From JAPLGD01 sp041302745 (GTDB lineage Bacteria > Bipolaricaulota > Bipolaricaulia > UBA7950 > UBA9294), in NCBI GenBank assembly GCA_041302745.1, contig JBFYQP010000089.1:1-6460 (forward strand): a stretch of DNA of 6,460 nt. Reading direction: 5' to 3'. Positions 1 through 4,948 of the stretch are shown piece after piece. Under the pieces are notes generated by a model. That model saw only the letters and a program-made list of their open reading frames with translations. It was not told the origin of the DNA and searched no databases. How positions within the stretch are numbered: the stretch's first letter is position 1; the number at the start of each line of letters is the position of its first letter. The position numbers and the translations under genes were made by a program.

Positions 1-2
1 GG

Positions 3-1421
3 CGGGGACGGCTGTCGACGTGGGTCGGGTTCATCCTGGTTCTGATCGCGGCCCTGTCGGCGCACGGGGCCGACGGGGTGAAGCTCTTGGAAGGGGGATG
101 GACGCGGGTTCGCCCGTCCGCGGTGTGGTGCGGAGCCAAGAACTCCTCCGTGACGATCGAAGCGCACATCGTCGGGCACGACGACATCCGAAGTGTCCAT
201 GTGGTCGGCCCCAACGAAAGCTTCCAGCTCTACGACGATGGAACGCACGGTGACGGCGCGGCGGGCGATTCTGTGTTCACCGCCGAAGGCGTGAGACCGT
301 ACTGCAGCACCCGCTACTCGCTCCGGTACGGCAACGCCGTGGGGACGTGGTACGGGACTCTCGAGGTCACACTCACGAGCGGCGACCGGCTGGTCGACGA
401 CAAGGACGTTCGAATCGGCCTTGTCCACCCGCGGTACGCGAACGCCTTCCGATTCGAGACCTACGGCGACGGCCTCTCGGCGACGGTCTTCGCCTTCTTC
501 GTCGAAGATATCGATCGAACCGTGTTCGACGGATACCCCCTGTCGTCCACGGAACCCGACGTCGCCGCGCGGGAGGCTGTCCGGAAGCTGTACGCCGTCT
601 TCCCGGACCGGTTCGACTTCGTCCTCGTCATGCCGAAGATGCCGGTCTTCACGGCGTCCGACGTTCGGGAAGAGGCTTCGCTGTCGCTTCGCGTGTCGAA
701 CGACGTTCTCTACATCGGCCTCCCCGTCTTCAACCACGGAGCCGAGTATGGGTCCGGCGGCTTCCTGAAGGGCGTCATCTACCACTCGTTCGGCAGCCTC
801 GATCTCGTCGACCTCGAGATGGCCGGCCTTTGGGGAGCCGACATCGGGGCCCCGCTCGGACTGGCGACGGAGATCGAGGAGGGACGCTACTTGTGGAATC
901 CTCTCTCGGACGTCGACGGCCAGCTCAGCGCGTTCTACGTCTCGGAGACCGGGCTCGCCGGACGCTTCGCCGAGAGCAATGAGGGAACCTGGCGGTTCGT
1001 CACGACGATCGGGAATCTGCGCTACACCTCACTCGAGCTCTATACCATGGGCCTCTTGCCTGCGGACGCCGTGCCTCCCGTCCACCTGCTTGCCGACCCC
1101 GACCTCACGGATCCGCAGCACGTCACCGCAGGCTCCGTGTCGACCTTCACGATCGAGGATTTGACGGCCGCGCAAGGAGGAGTGCGCACCTGCCTGGCCG
1201 GCTCAGCTCCGATCGAGTACTCCGTCGCGTTCGTCGTCGTCGGCGACGAGCCGTTCACGTCGGCCGAGTACGCCTACTTCTCCTTGTTGGCGTACGAACT
1301 GACGACGAAGGCCGCTCCGGCGCCCACGGAGTACTACGCGCCCTTCTACTGGGCGACCGGCGGGCGGGCGACGCTCCGAGTGCTCCTTCCCGTGACCATT
1401 GCCATCCCGGCAGGGATGTAG
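3..1421 (+). CDS. Secreted beta-rich protein of unknown function, 5' end missing
   Basis: The reading frame is open from the first in-frame codon of the window (position 3) to the TAG at 1419-1421, giving 472 visible residues. The first 25 residues form a signal-peptide-like segment: a basic RGR, a hydrophobic run (WVGFILVLIAALSA) and a small-residue cleavage region. The true start is therefore just upstream of the window; the first in-frame GTG, at 78, would remove this signal. Next comes a beta-sandwich-like region holding an acidic Gly-rich motif (DDGTHGDGAAGDSVF, about 234-278), a pattern I associate with extracellular Ig-like/choice-of-anchor-X type domains. The rest alternates hydrophobic strands with conserved-looking motifs such as LELYTMGLLPAD (about 1032-1067) and YAPFYWATGGRATL (about 1335-1376). 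It contains no HExxH, so a metalloprotease role is not supported. The product is probably exported and structural or carbohydrate- or surface-associated, but the function is unknown. A hairpin spans the stop codon. Confidence 0.8.
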   Translation, partial: RGRLSTWVGFILVLIAALSAHGADGVKLLEGGWTRVRPSAVWCGAKNSSVTIEAHIVGHDDIRSVHVVGPNESFQLYDDGTHGDGAAGDSVFTAEGVRPYCSTRYSLRYGNAVGTWYGTLEVTLTSGDRLVDDKDVRIGLVHPRYANAFRFETYGDGLSATVFAFFVEDIDRTVFDGYPLSSTEPDVAAREAVRKLYAVFPDRFDFVLVMPKMPVFTASDVREEASLSLRVSNDVLYIGLPVFNHGAEYGSGGFLKGVIYHSFGSLDLVDLEMAGLWGADIGAPLGLATEIEEGRYLWNPLSDVDGQLSAFYVSETGLAGRFAESNEGTWRFVTTIGNLRYTSLELYTMGLLPADAVPPVHLLADPDLTDPQHVTAGSVSTFTIEDLTAAQGGVRTCLAGSAPIEYSVAFVVVGDEPFTSAEYAYFSLLAYELTTKAAPAPTEYYAPFYWATGGRATLRVLLPVTIAIPAGM

Positions 1422-1429
1422 CTGCCGGG
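1406..1429 (+). terminator. Perfect hairpin spanning the stop codon of the secreted-protein gene
   Basis: CCCGGCAG (1406-1413) is perfectly complementary to CTGCCGGG (1422-1429) across an 8-nt loop that contains most of the TAG stop codon. An 8-bp GC-rich stem at a gene end suggests a 3'-end or termination structure. No T-run follows, so it may act as an RNA-stabilising hairpin or with Rho rather than as an intrinsic terminator. Confidence 0.4.
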
Positions 1430-1477
1430 CCCCGGCGAGGGACCGCAGATCGTCGTGCACGGCGCTGTCCCCCTTCG

Positions 1478-1483
1478 TAGAAT
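1478..1483 (+). promoter_or_regulatory. Candidate -10 element for the acetyltransferase gene
   Basis: TAGAAT matches the sigma-70 -10 consensus at five of six positions and lies 24 nt before the ATG at 1508. It follows the hairpin that closes the preceding gene, so an independent promoter is plausible. No good -35 hexamer is visible about 17 nt upstream (GTGCAC at 1455-1460 is weak). Confidence 0.35.
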
Positions 1484-1498
1484 CGCGCTCGCCAGCGA

Positions 1499-1504
1499 AG
1501 GAGG
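1499..1504 (+). promoter_or_regulatory. Ribosome binding site of the acetyltransferase gene
   Basis: AGGAGG lies only 3 nt before the ATG at 1508, a close spacing. The match is strong, and the protein begins naturally here: about 10 variable residues precede the first beta strand. The start at 1508 is therefore preferred; a GTG at 1523 is the only nearby alternative. Confidence 0.7.
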
Positions 1505-1507
1505 ATC

Positions 1508-1978
1508 ATGACGAGTACCGATGTGGGTCCGGGAGCGGTCGTCAGTCTGCGAGAGGTTACGGCGGAGACCGTGGGCGTAGTCTGCAAGCTGAGCGACACG
1601 CTCCTTGAGCACCAGAAGAGGATGGTCGCTCCCAACGCCGTATCCATCGCCCAGGCGCACTTCGAGCCGAAGGCCTGGTTCCGGGCGATCTACGCCGACG
1701 ACACGCCGGTCGGGTTCGTCATGCTGCACGACGACCCCGAGAAGCCCCACTGCTACCTGTGGCGGTTCATGATTGGCGGGCCGTACCAGAAGAAGGGGTT
1801 CGGGCGGCAAGCGCTGACCCTCATCTTGGATCGGGCCCGTTCGCGGCCGAACGCGACCGAGATGACGCTTTCCTATGTGCCGATCGAGGGAAACCCAGAG
1901 CCCTTCTACCGCCAAATGGGCTTCGAGCCCACGGGGGACGTCGAAGGCGGGGAAGTCGTCATGAGGCGCTCGCTCTAG
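1508..1978 (+). CDS. GNAT-family N-acetyltransferase, polyamine-acetyltransferase-like
   Basis: This 156-residue protein has the usual length for a single-domain GNAT enzyme, which transfers an acetyl group from acetyl-CoA to an amine in the cytoplasm. The acetyl-CoA-binding motif A is visible as a hydrophobic strand (LWRFMIG, residues 84-90) followed by the pyrophosphate loop QKKGFGR (94-100; Q-x-x-G-x-G). Motif B follows as EGNPEPFYRQMGFEPTG (127-143). The strand GFVMLHDDPE (69-78) and the RFMI segment resemble the diamine/spermidine acetyltransferase group (BltD/PaiA-like). The substrate is not readable from sequence, so polyamine specificity is inference. The gene has its own Shine-Dalgarno and a possible -10 element, 86 bp after the secreted-protein gene. 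It converges with the membrane-hydrolase gene, only 47 bp away, and no terminator is evident between them. The GNAT assignment is very secure. Confidence 0.93.
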   Translation: MTSTDVGPGAVVSLREVTAETVGVVCKLSDTLLEHQKRMVAPNAVSIAQAHFEPKAWFRAIYADDTPVGFVMLHDDPEKPHCYLWRFMIGGPYQKKGFGRQALTLILDRARSRPNATEMTLSYVPIEGNPEPFYRQMGFEPTGDVEGGEVVMRRSL

Positions 1979-2025
1979 TCTAAGGACGACGGCGCACCCA
2001 ATCCTGAGGGAGCAAGGCGGCTCTT

Positions 2026-3306
2026 CTACTGCGGCGGCGAGCCCTGAGCCGTAATCCAGGACTCCAGGGTCCCGAGGGCAGCTTCGTCTATGGGACCGAC
2101 GATCTGCACAGCCTGTCGCATCCGTGGGGCTCCCTCTGCAGGTTGAGTGGTGGGAGCCAACAGAACGAGGTTCACGACCTCGGGTCGAGCCTCGGCGACG
2201 GAGGCCGCCACACCGGCGCTCTCTCCGTACGCCATGACCGTCACGCCTCTTCCGACGGCCTCCGGCTGCGCGAGAAGGGCGTCGAGGGCCGCGAGGGCTG
2301 CCGAGAGGTTCTCTTCCGCCGTCGCTTCGACGGGGTTGATGCGCAGGACGACGCACCCTCGCGCGGCGAGGTATTCGGCGACCTGTCGGAGAGGATCCGC
2401 TGCCGCGGCGCCTGGGATGAGAAGGACCGCCCGCTGGGCCTCTGCGGGGACCGAGAGGAGCGCATCGCGACCGGAGGGGAGCGTCACCGCGCGTTCGGTG
2501 AAGGCGCTCGGAGGAGTCGGAGTCGCGTCGCGGGCGCGGTCGGCTTCCCGCATGGCTAGAGCGTTCACGGCCTCCGTCAACGCGTCGATCTTTCCGAGAC
2601 CTGCGGAAACGTCCGCGATTCCGGCGGCCGTCGCGGCCTCCAGCTGACCCACGAGCTGCAAGCCCTCGCCCATCTTCTCGGTCGCCGCCGCCAGCTTCTC
2701 CGTCGCGGCCGCCACGCCCCCAACTCGGCCCTCAAGGCTCTCGAGCGCAGACGCCTGCTCGCTGGCGAGCCGCTCGGTCTCCTCGATCAAGCCGGCCAGG
2801 TCTCGGTTCAGAGCATTGCGCTCCACGAGCGCGTGGATCGAGAAGCCGATCAGTGCGACGCTGATTCCGAGGGCGCAGGCAACGAGCGCGCGCGTCGATC
2901 GCCCGAGCCGAGTCTCCGCCTTCGCCTTTGCGACCGCCGCTCGCTGCTCGGCCGTATGCGGCCTTCCTTTCTTTAGCGTCCAGCGTGCGCGCCGCGCGTT
3001 TCGGACCACGTGTTCCACGCGTCTACGCTCTTCGAGGCGCTGACGTTGGGCCGGCGTAAGAGGAGTCTCTTCCTGCTCCTTCGACTTCCCGGCCTGCCGG
3101 TTGCCCTGCGCCTTCGTGACGGCCGCCTGCCCGACGGCGTCCGAGGGAGAGGACGGGCGTTTCCTACGGAGAGTCCACCGGGCCCTGCGGGCCTCGCGGA
3201 GCCTTCTCTCGATTCGGTCGCGCTCCTCAATACGCTGCAATTGCCCCTTCGTGAGGGTGGCCTGCTCCTGCCCGCGTGCATCCGAGACGGTGTCGTTTGT
3301 AGTCAT
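2026..3306 (-). CDS. Membrane-anchored alpha/beta-hydrolase-like protein with duplicated basic N-terminal motif
   Basis: A 426-residue protein with a clear modular order. (a) Residues 18-68 and 83-131 are two copies of a basic motif; the first 29 positions match at 19 residues and share AxRARWTL-type ends (ARRARWTL). (b) A single hydrophobic span, about 140-161, follows R136 and R139, so the basic N-terminus should be cytoplasmic. (c) A helical, probably coiled-coil stretch rich in Ala/Glu runs from about 164 to 258. (d) A Pro/Thr linker runs to about 267. (e) A C-terminal alpha/beta-hydrolase-like domain, about 271-420, has a strand plus oxyanion-type turn (VLLIPGAA, 294-301) and a nucleophile elbow GESAG with Ser363. 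By topology it lies outside the membrane. No histidine follows Ser363, so the usual triad is incomplete and the domain may be inactive or a binding module. Translation starts at ATG 3304-3306 without a recognisable Shine-Dalgarno. The specific function is unknown. Confidence 0.85.
   Translation of the reverse strand: MTTNDTVSDARGQEQATLTKGQLQRIEERDRIERRLREARRARWTLRRKRPSSPSDAVGQAAVTKAQGNRQAGKSKEQEETPLTPAQRQRLEERRRVEHVVRNARRARWTLKKGRPHTAEQRAAVAKAKAETRLGRSTRALVACALGISVALIGFSIHALVERNALNRDLAGLIEETERLASEQASALESLEGRVGGVAAATEKLAAATEKMGEGLQLVGQLEAATAAGIADVSAGLGKIDALTEAVNALAMREADRARDATPTPPSAFTERAVTLPSGRDALLSVPAEAQRAVLLIPGAAAADPLRQVAEYLAARGCVVLRINPVEATAEENLSAALAALDALLAQPEAVGRGVTVMAYGESAGVAASVAEARPEVVNLVLLAPTTQPAEGAPRMRQAVQIVGPIDEAALGTLESWITAQGSPPQ
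2914..3255 (-). repeat. Tandem duplicated protein motif in the hydrolase N-terminus
   Basis: Two copies of a segment of about 50 residues lie 65 residues apart: protein residues 18-68 and 83-131. Both begin with LT..Q.QR.EER.R.E, run through ARRARWTL, and end in a basic Gly/Pro/Ala-rich part (RRKRPSS in copy 1, KKGRPHTAEQRAAVAKAKA in copy 2). The ends of copy 2 resemble NUMOD3-type or AT-hook-like DNA-binding motifs. Duplication is seen directly; nucleic-acid binding is inference. Confidence 0.75.
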
Positions 3307-3325
3307 CGTGGTCGGTGTAATCCCA

Positions 3326-3352
3326 GTTACAATAATGTGGGAAGAGGGTCAA
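3326..3352 (-). promoter_or_regulatory. Candidate promoter of the membrane-hydrolase gene
   Basis: Read on the minus strand, TTGACC (plus positions 3347-3352, five of six matches to the -35 consensus) is followed after 15 nt by TGTAAC (3326-3331, four of six matches to the -10). An overlapping alternative is TTGCAT-17-TATTGT. The area is a small AT-rich pocket in otherwise GC-rich DNA. Either reading gives a leader of only about 10-20 nt before the ATG, which fits the lack of a ribosome binding site. Confidence 0.4.
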
Positions 3353-3558
3353 TGCAACGTCCCGGACGCCGTGGCGAGCCGAATGCTGCAAGGGTAGGCT
3401 TCTCCGCCGTGAGGCCGGGGAGAGTCTCCGCGGCGGCGCGGGTCCAGTGCGGCGCGGAGAGAGGCGCGTGTGTCTAGAACGCCCTCTTCATGACGTCTTG
3501 ATGATGCGCGTCGGAATCACCCTTGACACGAGCAGGAGATAAAACGTAAGTTACTTGT

Positions 3559-3594
3559 AACGCGTCGCCTCCGGGCGGCGCGTTCCTCTTTCTC
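3559..3594 (+). terminator. Strong rho-independent terminator-like hairpin
   Basis: AACGCGTCGCC (3559-3569) pairs with GGCGGCGCGTT (3574-3584) over 11 bp, with one T-G wobble, closed by a TCCG tetraloop. The pyrimidine-rich, T-containing tail CCTCTTTCTC (3585-3594) follows immediately. The tail lies on the plus side only, so termination should act on plus-strand transcripts. No annotated plus-strand gene ends just upstream. It therefore either ends an unannotated transcript or acts as an attenuator before the NifU-type gene, about 135 bp downstream. Confidence 0.65.
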
Positions 3595-3667
3595 GAGTCG
3601 CAGCGCGACCCCCTCTGCAGTGCAGCCTCCGGGGAGCGATCCTGAAGCCCGCCGCCCCGCGACCGGG

Positions 3668-3673
3668 TATCCT
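3668..3673 (+). promoter_or_regulatory. Candidate -10 element for the NifU-type gene
   Basis: TATCCT matches four of six -10 positions and lies 56 nt before the preferred ATG at 3730, downstream of the terminator hairpin. No convincing -35 is seen. If used, transcription would begin near 3680, leaving a leader of about 50 nt and ruling out the upstream TTG at 3673 as a start. Confidence 0.3.
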
Positions 3674-3717
3674 TGAGCGACCCGCTGCGGGCCGTTCCGC
3701 GGCCCGAGTGTCTGGAA

Positions 3718-3723
3718 GAGGAG
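3718..3723 (+). promoter_or_regulatory. Ribosome binding site that fixes the NifU-type start
   Basis: GAGGAG stands 6 nt before ATG 3730, an optimal spacing. The in-frame TTG at 3673 has no such site, and the 19 residues it would add do not belong to the NifU domain. The start is therefore assigned to 3730. Confidence 0.75.
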
Positions 3724-3729
3724 ATCGAC

Positions 3730-3951
3730 ATGCTGAGCGAAGTTCAAGAAGCCCTGGAGAAGATCCGGCCCATGCTGCGCGCCGACGGCGGCGACGTAGA
3801 GCTGGTCGAGATCACGGCCGACGGCGTGGTTCGAGTCCGCCTCGAGGGCGCATGCCACGGCTGCGCGATGTCTCGGATGACGCTGAAGAACGGCATCGAG
3901 CGGGTCCTCAAGGAAGAGGTTCCCGGGGTCACTGAGGTTGAGGCGGTCTAG
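3730..3951 (+). CDS. NifU C-terminal-domain protein, Fe-S cluster carrier
   Basis: A 73-residue stand-alone NifU C-terminal (Nfu) domain. Proteins of this family bind a [4Fe-4S] cluster, usually between two subunits, and pass it to apo-enzymes in the cytoplasm. The family signatures are present: helix 1 with IRPMLRADGGDVEL (residues 12-25, containing the ADGGD turn), the strand VVRVRLEGA (33-41), and the cluster-ligating C42-H-G-C45 (C-x-x-C) followed by the MSRMTLKNGIERVLKEEVP helix. The length fits the minimal domain with no IscU-like or A-type N-terminal part, so it resembles short Nfu proteins rather than full NifU or NfuA. The frame remains open upstream to a TTG at 3673, but the Shine-Dalgarno and the domain boundary support ATG 3730. 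No isc or suf genes are adjacent in this window. The gene converges with the flavoprotein gene, 48 bp away, with a hairpin in between. Confidence 0.95.
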   Translation: MLSEVQEALEKIRPMLRADGGDVELVEITADGVVRVRLEGACHGCAMSRMTLKNGIERVLKEEVPGVTEVEAV

Positions 3952-3968
3952 CGGGGCCAGGAAGCCGA

Positions 3969-3985
3969 CTGCGGCCGGGCCGCAG
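3969..3985. terminator. Hairpin between the convergent NifU-type and flavoprotein genes
   Basis: CTGCGGC (3969-3975) is perfectly complementary to GCCGCAG (3979-3985) with a 3-nt loop. Its position in the 48-bp gap between convergent genes suggests a bidirectional 3'-end structure. Neither side has a T-run, so intrinsic termination is uncertain. Confidence 0.4.
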
Positions 3986-3999
3986 GAGCCGAGGTTGGG

Positions 4000-4773
4000 T
4001 CACGAGGATCGCGGACCCGTTGGCCCCAGGGAGCGAAGAACCCGGGCGGCTTCCTTCTTGAGAGCATTCGTGTTCTCGAGCGTGTGCACGGCCGATAGGT
4101 GATCGCGTTTCCATTGCAGGTGGTCCTCGTCGGCGGCCATGACGTGGTGGGCCGCCAGCGCCTCGATGCTTGGGAACTGCATGCGACAGAGGGCACAGGC
4201 CTCTTCGAGCGGAAGAGGGCGCCATGCTGCGAGGGAACGGCCGAGCGAACGCGCCTCCAGAAGCTTCCCCGGCAGGTCGGCGGCTCGTCCCCCGGCAGCG
4301 TGGTGACGAATGACGTCGAGCCCCATGCCGCACCATTGGGTGATCGACTCGAACATCCGAACGGCGAGATCGACTCCGTACGGATCCTCTGCGATGTACG
4401 AAAGGATCAGAACGAGCCTCTTCCTTGCGAAGTTGTGGTGTGCGTCGTAGATCAAGAAGGGGTGCATTCGGTCGACGAACGCCTTCATCTGGGCGCACAC
4501 GTGCCACCAGTAGATCGGTGTGGCGAATACCACAAGGTCGGCGGCGCGAAACGCGGGAGCGATCTCCTGAAATCCGTCCTGGATGACGCACCCCGCGTGC
4601 GGGGGACGCAGACAGGAATTGCAGCCGCGACACGGGCCGACCGGCGTCTCGTCGAACGAGAACGCGACAATCTCTTGCTGCCCGGCGTCTTGCAGGCCGA
4701 GAACCAACGCATCCGCCAGGGTCGCTGTGTTCCCGTCCTTCTTAGGGCTGGCCTTGAGGACAAGGGTCTTCAC
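4000..4773 (-). CDS. Flavodoxin-fold NAD(P)H/FMN oxidoreductase-like protein with a zinc-finger-like tail
   Basis: A 257-residue protein. Residues 1-175 have the flavodoxin-like fold of the NADPH-dependent FMN reductase/iron-sulfur-flavoprotein group. The FMN-phosphate loop is KASPKKDGNTATLADAL (7-23). A cysteine-rich segment, C48-x2-C51-x2-C54-x7-C62 (GPCRGCNSCLRPP), lies where related iron-sulfur flavoproteins have their compact Cys motif, and TPIYWWHVCAQMKAFVDRM (85-103) is the conserved flavin-contacting strand and loop. It probably carries FMN and acts as a cytoplasmic electron-transfer or reductase protein; partner and substrate are unknown. The extra C-terminal part (about 190-257) contains C193-x2-C196-x3-F-x5-L-x2-H209-H210 with a further H218, which matches the spacing of a classical C2H2 finger. 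The start is GTG (4771-4773), with AGGAGG 6 nt upstream. It lies 175 bp downstream of the Spy-like gene, after that gene's terminator, so it probably has its own promoter. Confidence 0.9.
   Translation of the reverse strand: MKTLVLKASPKKDGNTATLADALVLGLQDAGQQEIVAFSFDETPVGPCRGCNSCLRPPHAGCVIQDGFQEIAPAFRAADLVVFATPIYWWHVCAQMKAFVDRMHPFLIYDAHHNFARKRLVLILSYIAEDPYGVDLAVRMFESITQWCGMGLDVIRHHAAGGRAADLPGKLLEARSLGRSLAAWRPLPLEEACALCRMQFPSIEALAAHHVMAADEDHLQWKRDHLSAVHTLENTNALKKEAARVLRSLGPTGPRSS
4120..4197 (-). other. C2H2 zinc-finger-like motif in the flavoprotein tail
   Basis: Residues 193-218 encode C-x2-C-x12-H-H-x7-H with Phe at C+4 and Leu three before the first His (C-x2-C-x3-F-x5-L-x2-H). These are the hydrophobic core positions of classical C2H2 fingers. 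The second ligand could be H210 or, more likely by spacing, H218 (x8 after H209). The pattern is seen directly; zinc binding is inferred. Confidence 0.55.
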
Positions 4774-4779
4774 GTGCCA

Positions 4780-4785
4780 CCTCCT
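4780..4785 (-). promoter_or_regulatory. Ribosome binding site supporting the flavoprotein GTG start
   Basis: On the minus strand AGGAGG (followed by T) precedes GTG 4773-4771 by 6 nt. It is a near-perfect Shine-Dalgarno and justifies the non-ATG start. The resulting N-terminus, MKTLVLKASP, is the expected first beta strand and FMN loop of the fold. Confidence 0.8.
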
Positions 4786-4887
4786 CGGAGACGGAGACTC
4801 CTCTCTCTGCAGATAGCCTTCCGAGCCGGCGTATCGCCATCGTCTCAGCGTCTTGGACCGTCATCGATGGGCGGGTCCGTCGGCGAG

Positions 4888-4924
4888 CGAAAGAGAAGCC
4901 ACCGCCCGGAGTCCGAGCGGTGGC
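4888..4924 (-). terminator. Rho-independent terminator of the Spy-like gene
   Basis: On the minus strand, GCCACCGC (plus 4917-4924) pairs perfectly with GCGGTGGC (plus 4898-4905) around an 11-nt loop. The T-rich tail TTCTCTTTC follows (plus 4889-4897). It lies about 25 nt beyond the TAG of the Spy-like gene and should isolate it from the flavoprotein gene downstream. Confidence 0.75.
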
Positions 4925-4948
4925 CGACTGGGGGGCGGGAAAGTCGGG

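Larger units (their letters stand above)
3307..3729. other. Gene-poor intergenic region between divergent genes
   Basis: This 423-bp stretch separates the divergent hydrolase and NifU-type genes. Open frames here are antisense extensions or short, with no ribosome binding site or recognisable protein. It holds the hydrolase promoter candidate, a plus-strand TACAAT hexamer (3328-3333), a perfect TTGACA hexamer (3522-3527) without a matching -10, an inverted repeat GTTAC-TT-GTAAC (3550-3561), a strong plus-strand terminator hairpin (3559-3594) and the presumed NifU promoter. The GC-rich part from about 3400 to 3470 contains several short inverted repeats. A small RNA or an attenuated leader is possible; no known RNA family is recognised. 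Confidence 0.6.

Noticed and set aside
78..80. GTG at 78 as the start of the first gene
   Set aside because: The frame is open to the window edge and the preceding 25 codons encode a signal peptide, so the gene starts upstream of the window.
780..850. Zinc metallopeptidase active site in the first gene
   Set aside because: The His/Glu-containing area has no HExxH or other complete zinc-binding motif, so no peptidase activity is claimed.
1346..2356. Long minus-strand open frame across the acetyltransferase gene (336 codons)
   Set aside because: It overlaps the clear GNAT gene and the hydrolase gene out of frame. Its composition is Arg/Gly/Pro-rich, typical of a high-GC antisense frame, with no recognisable domain.
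3334..3397. Twenty-codon ORF starting at the ATG near 3335
   Set aside because: It has no ribosome binding site, begins directly beside a hexamer that could be a -10, and shows no recognisable peptide.
3522..3550. Promoter based on the perfect TTGACA at 3522
   Set aside because: No acceptable -10 lies 16-18 nt downstream (GTAAGT/TAAGTT), and any transcript would meet the terminator hairpin within a few bases.
3673..3729. TTG start adding 19 residues to the NifU-type protein
   Set aside because: There is no ribosome binding site before the TTG, and it overlaps a possible -10 element. ATG 3730 has GAGGAG at 6 nt and begins exactly at the domain.
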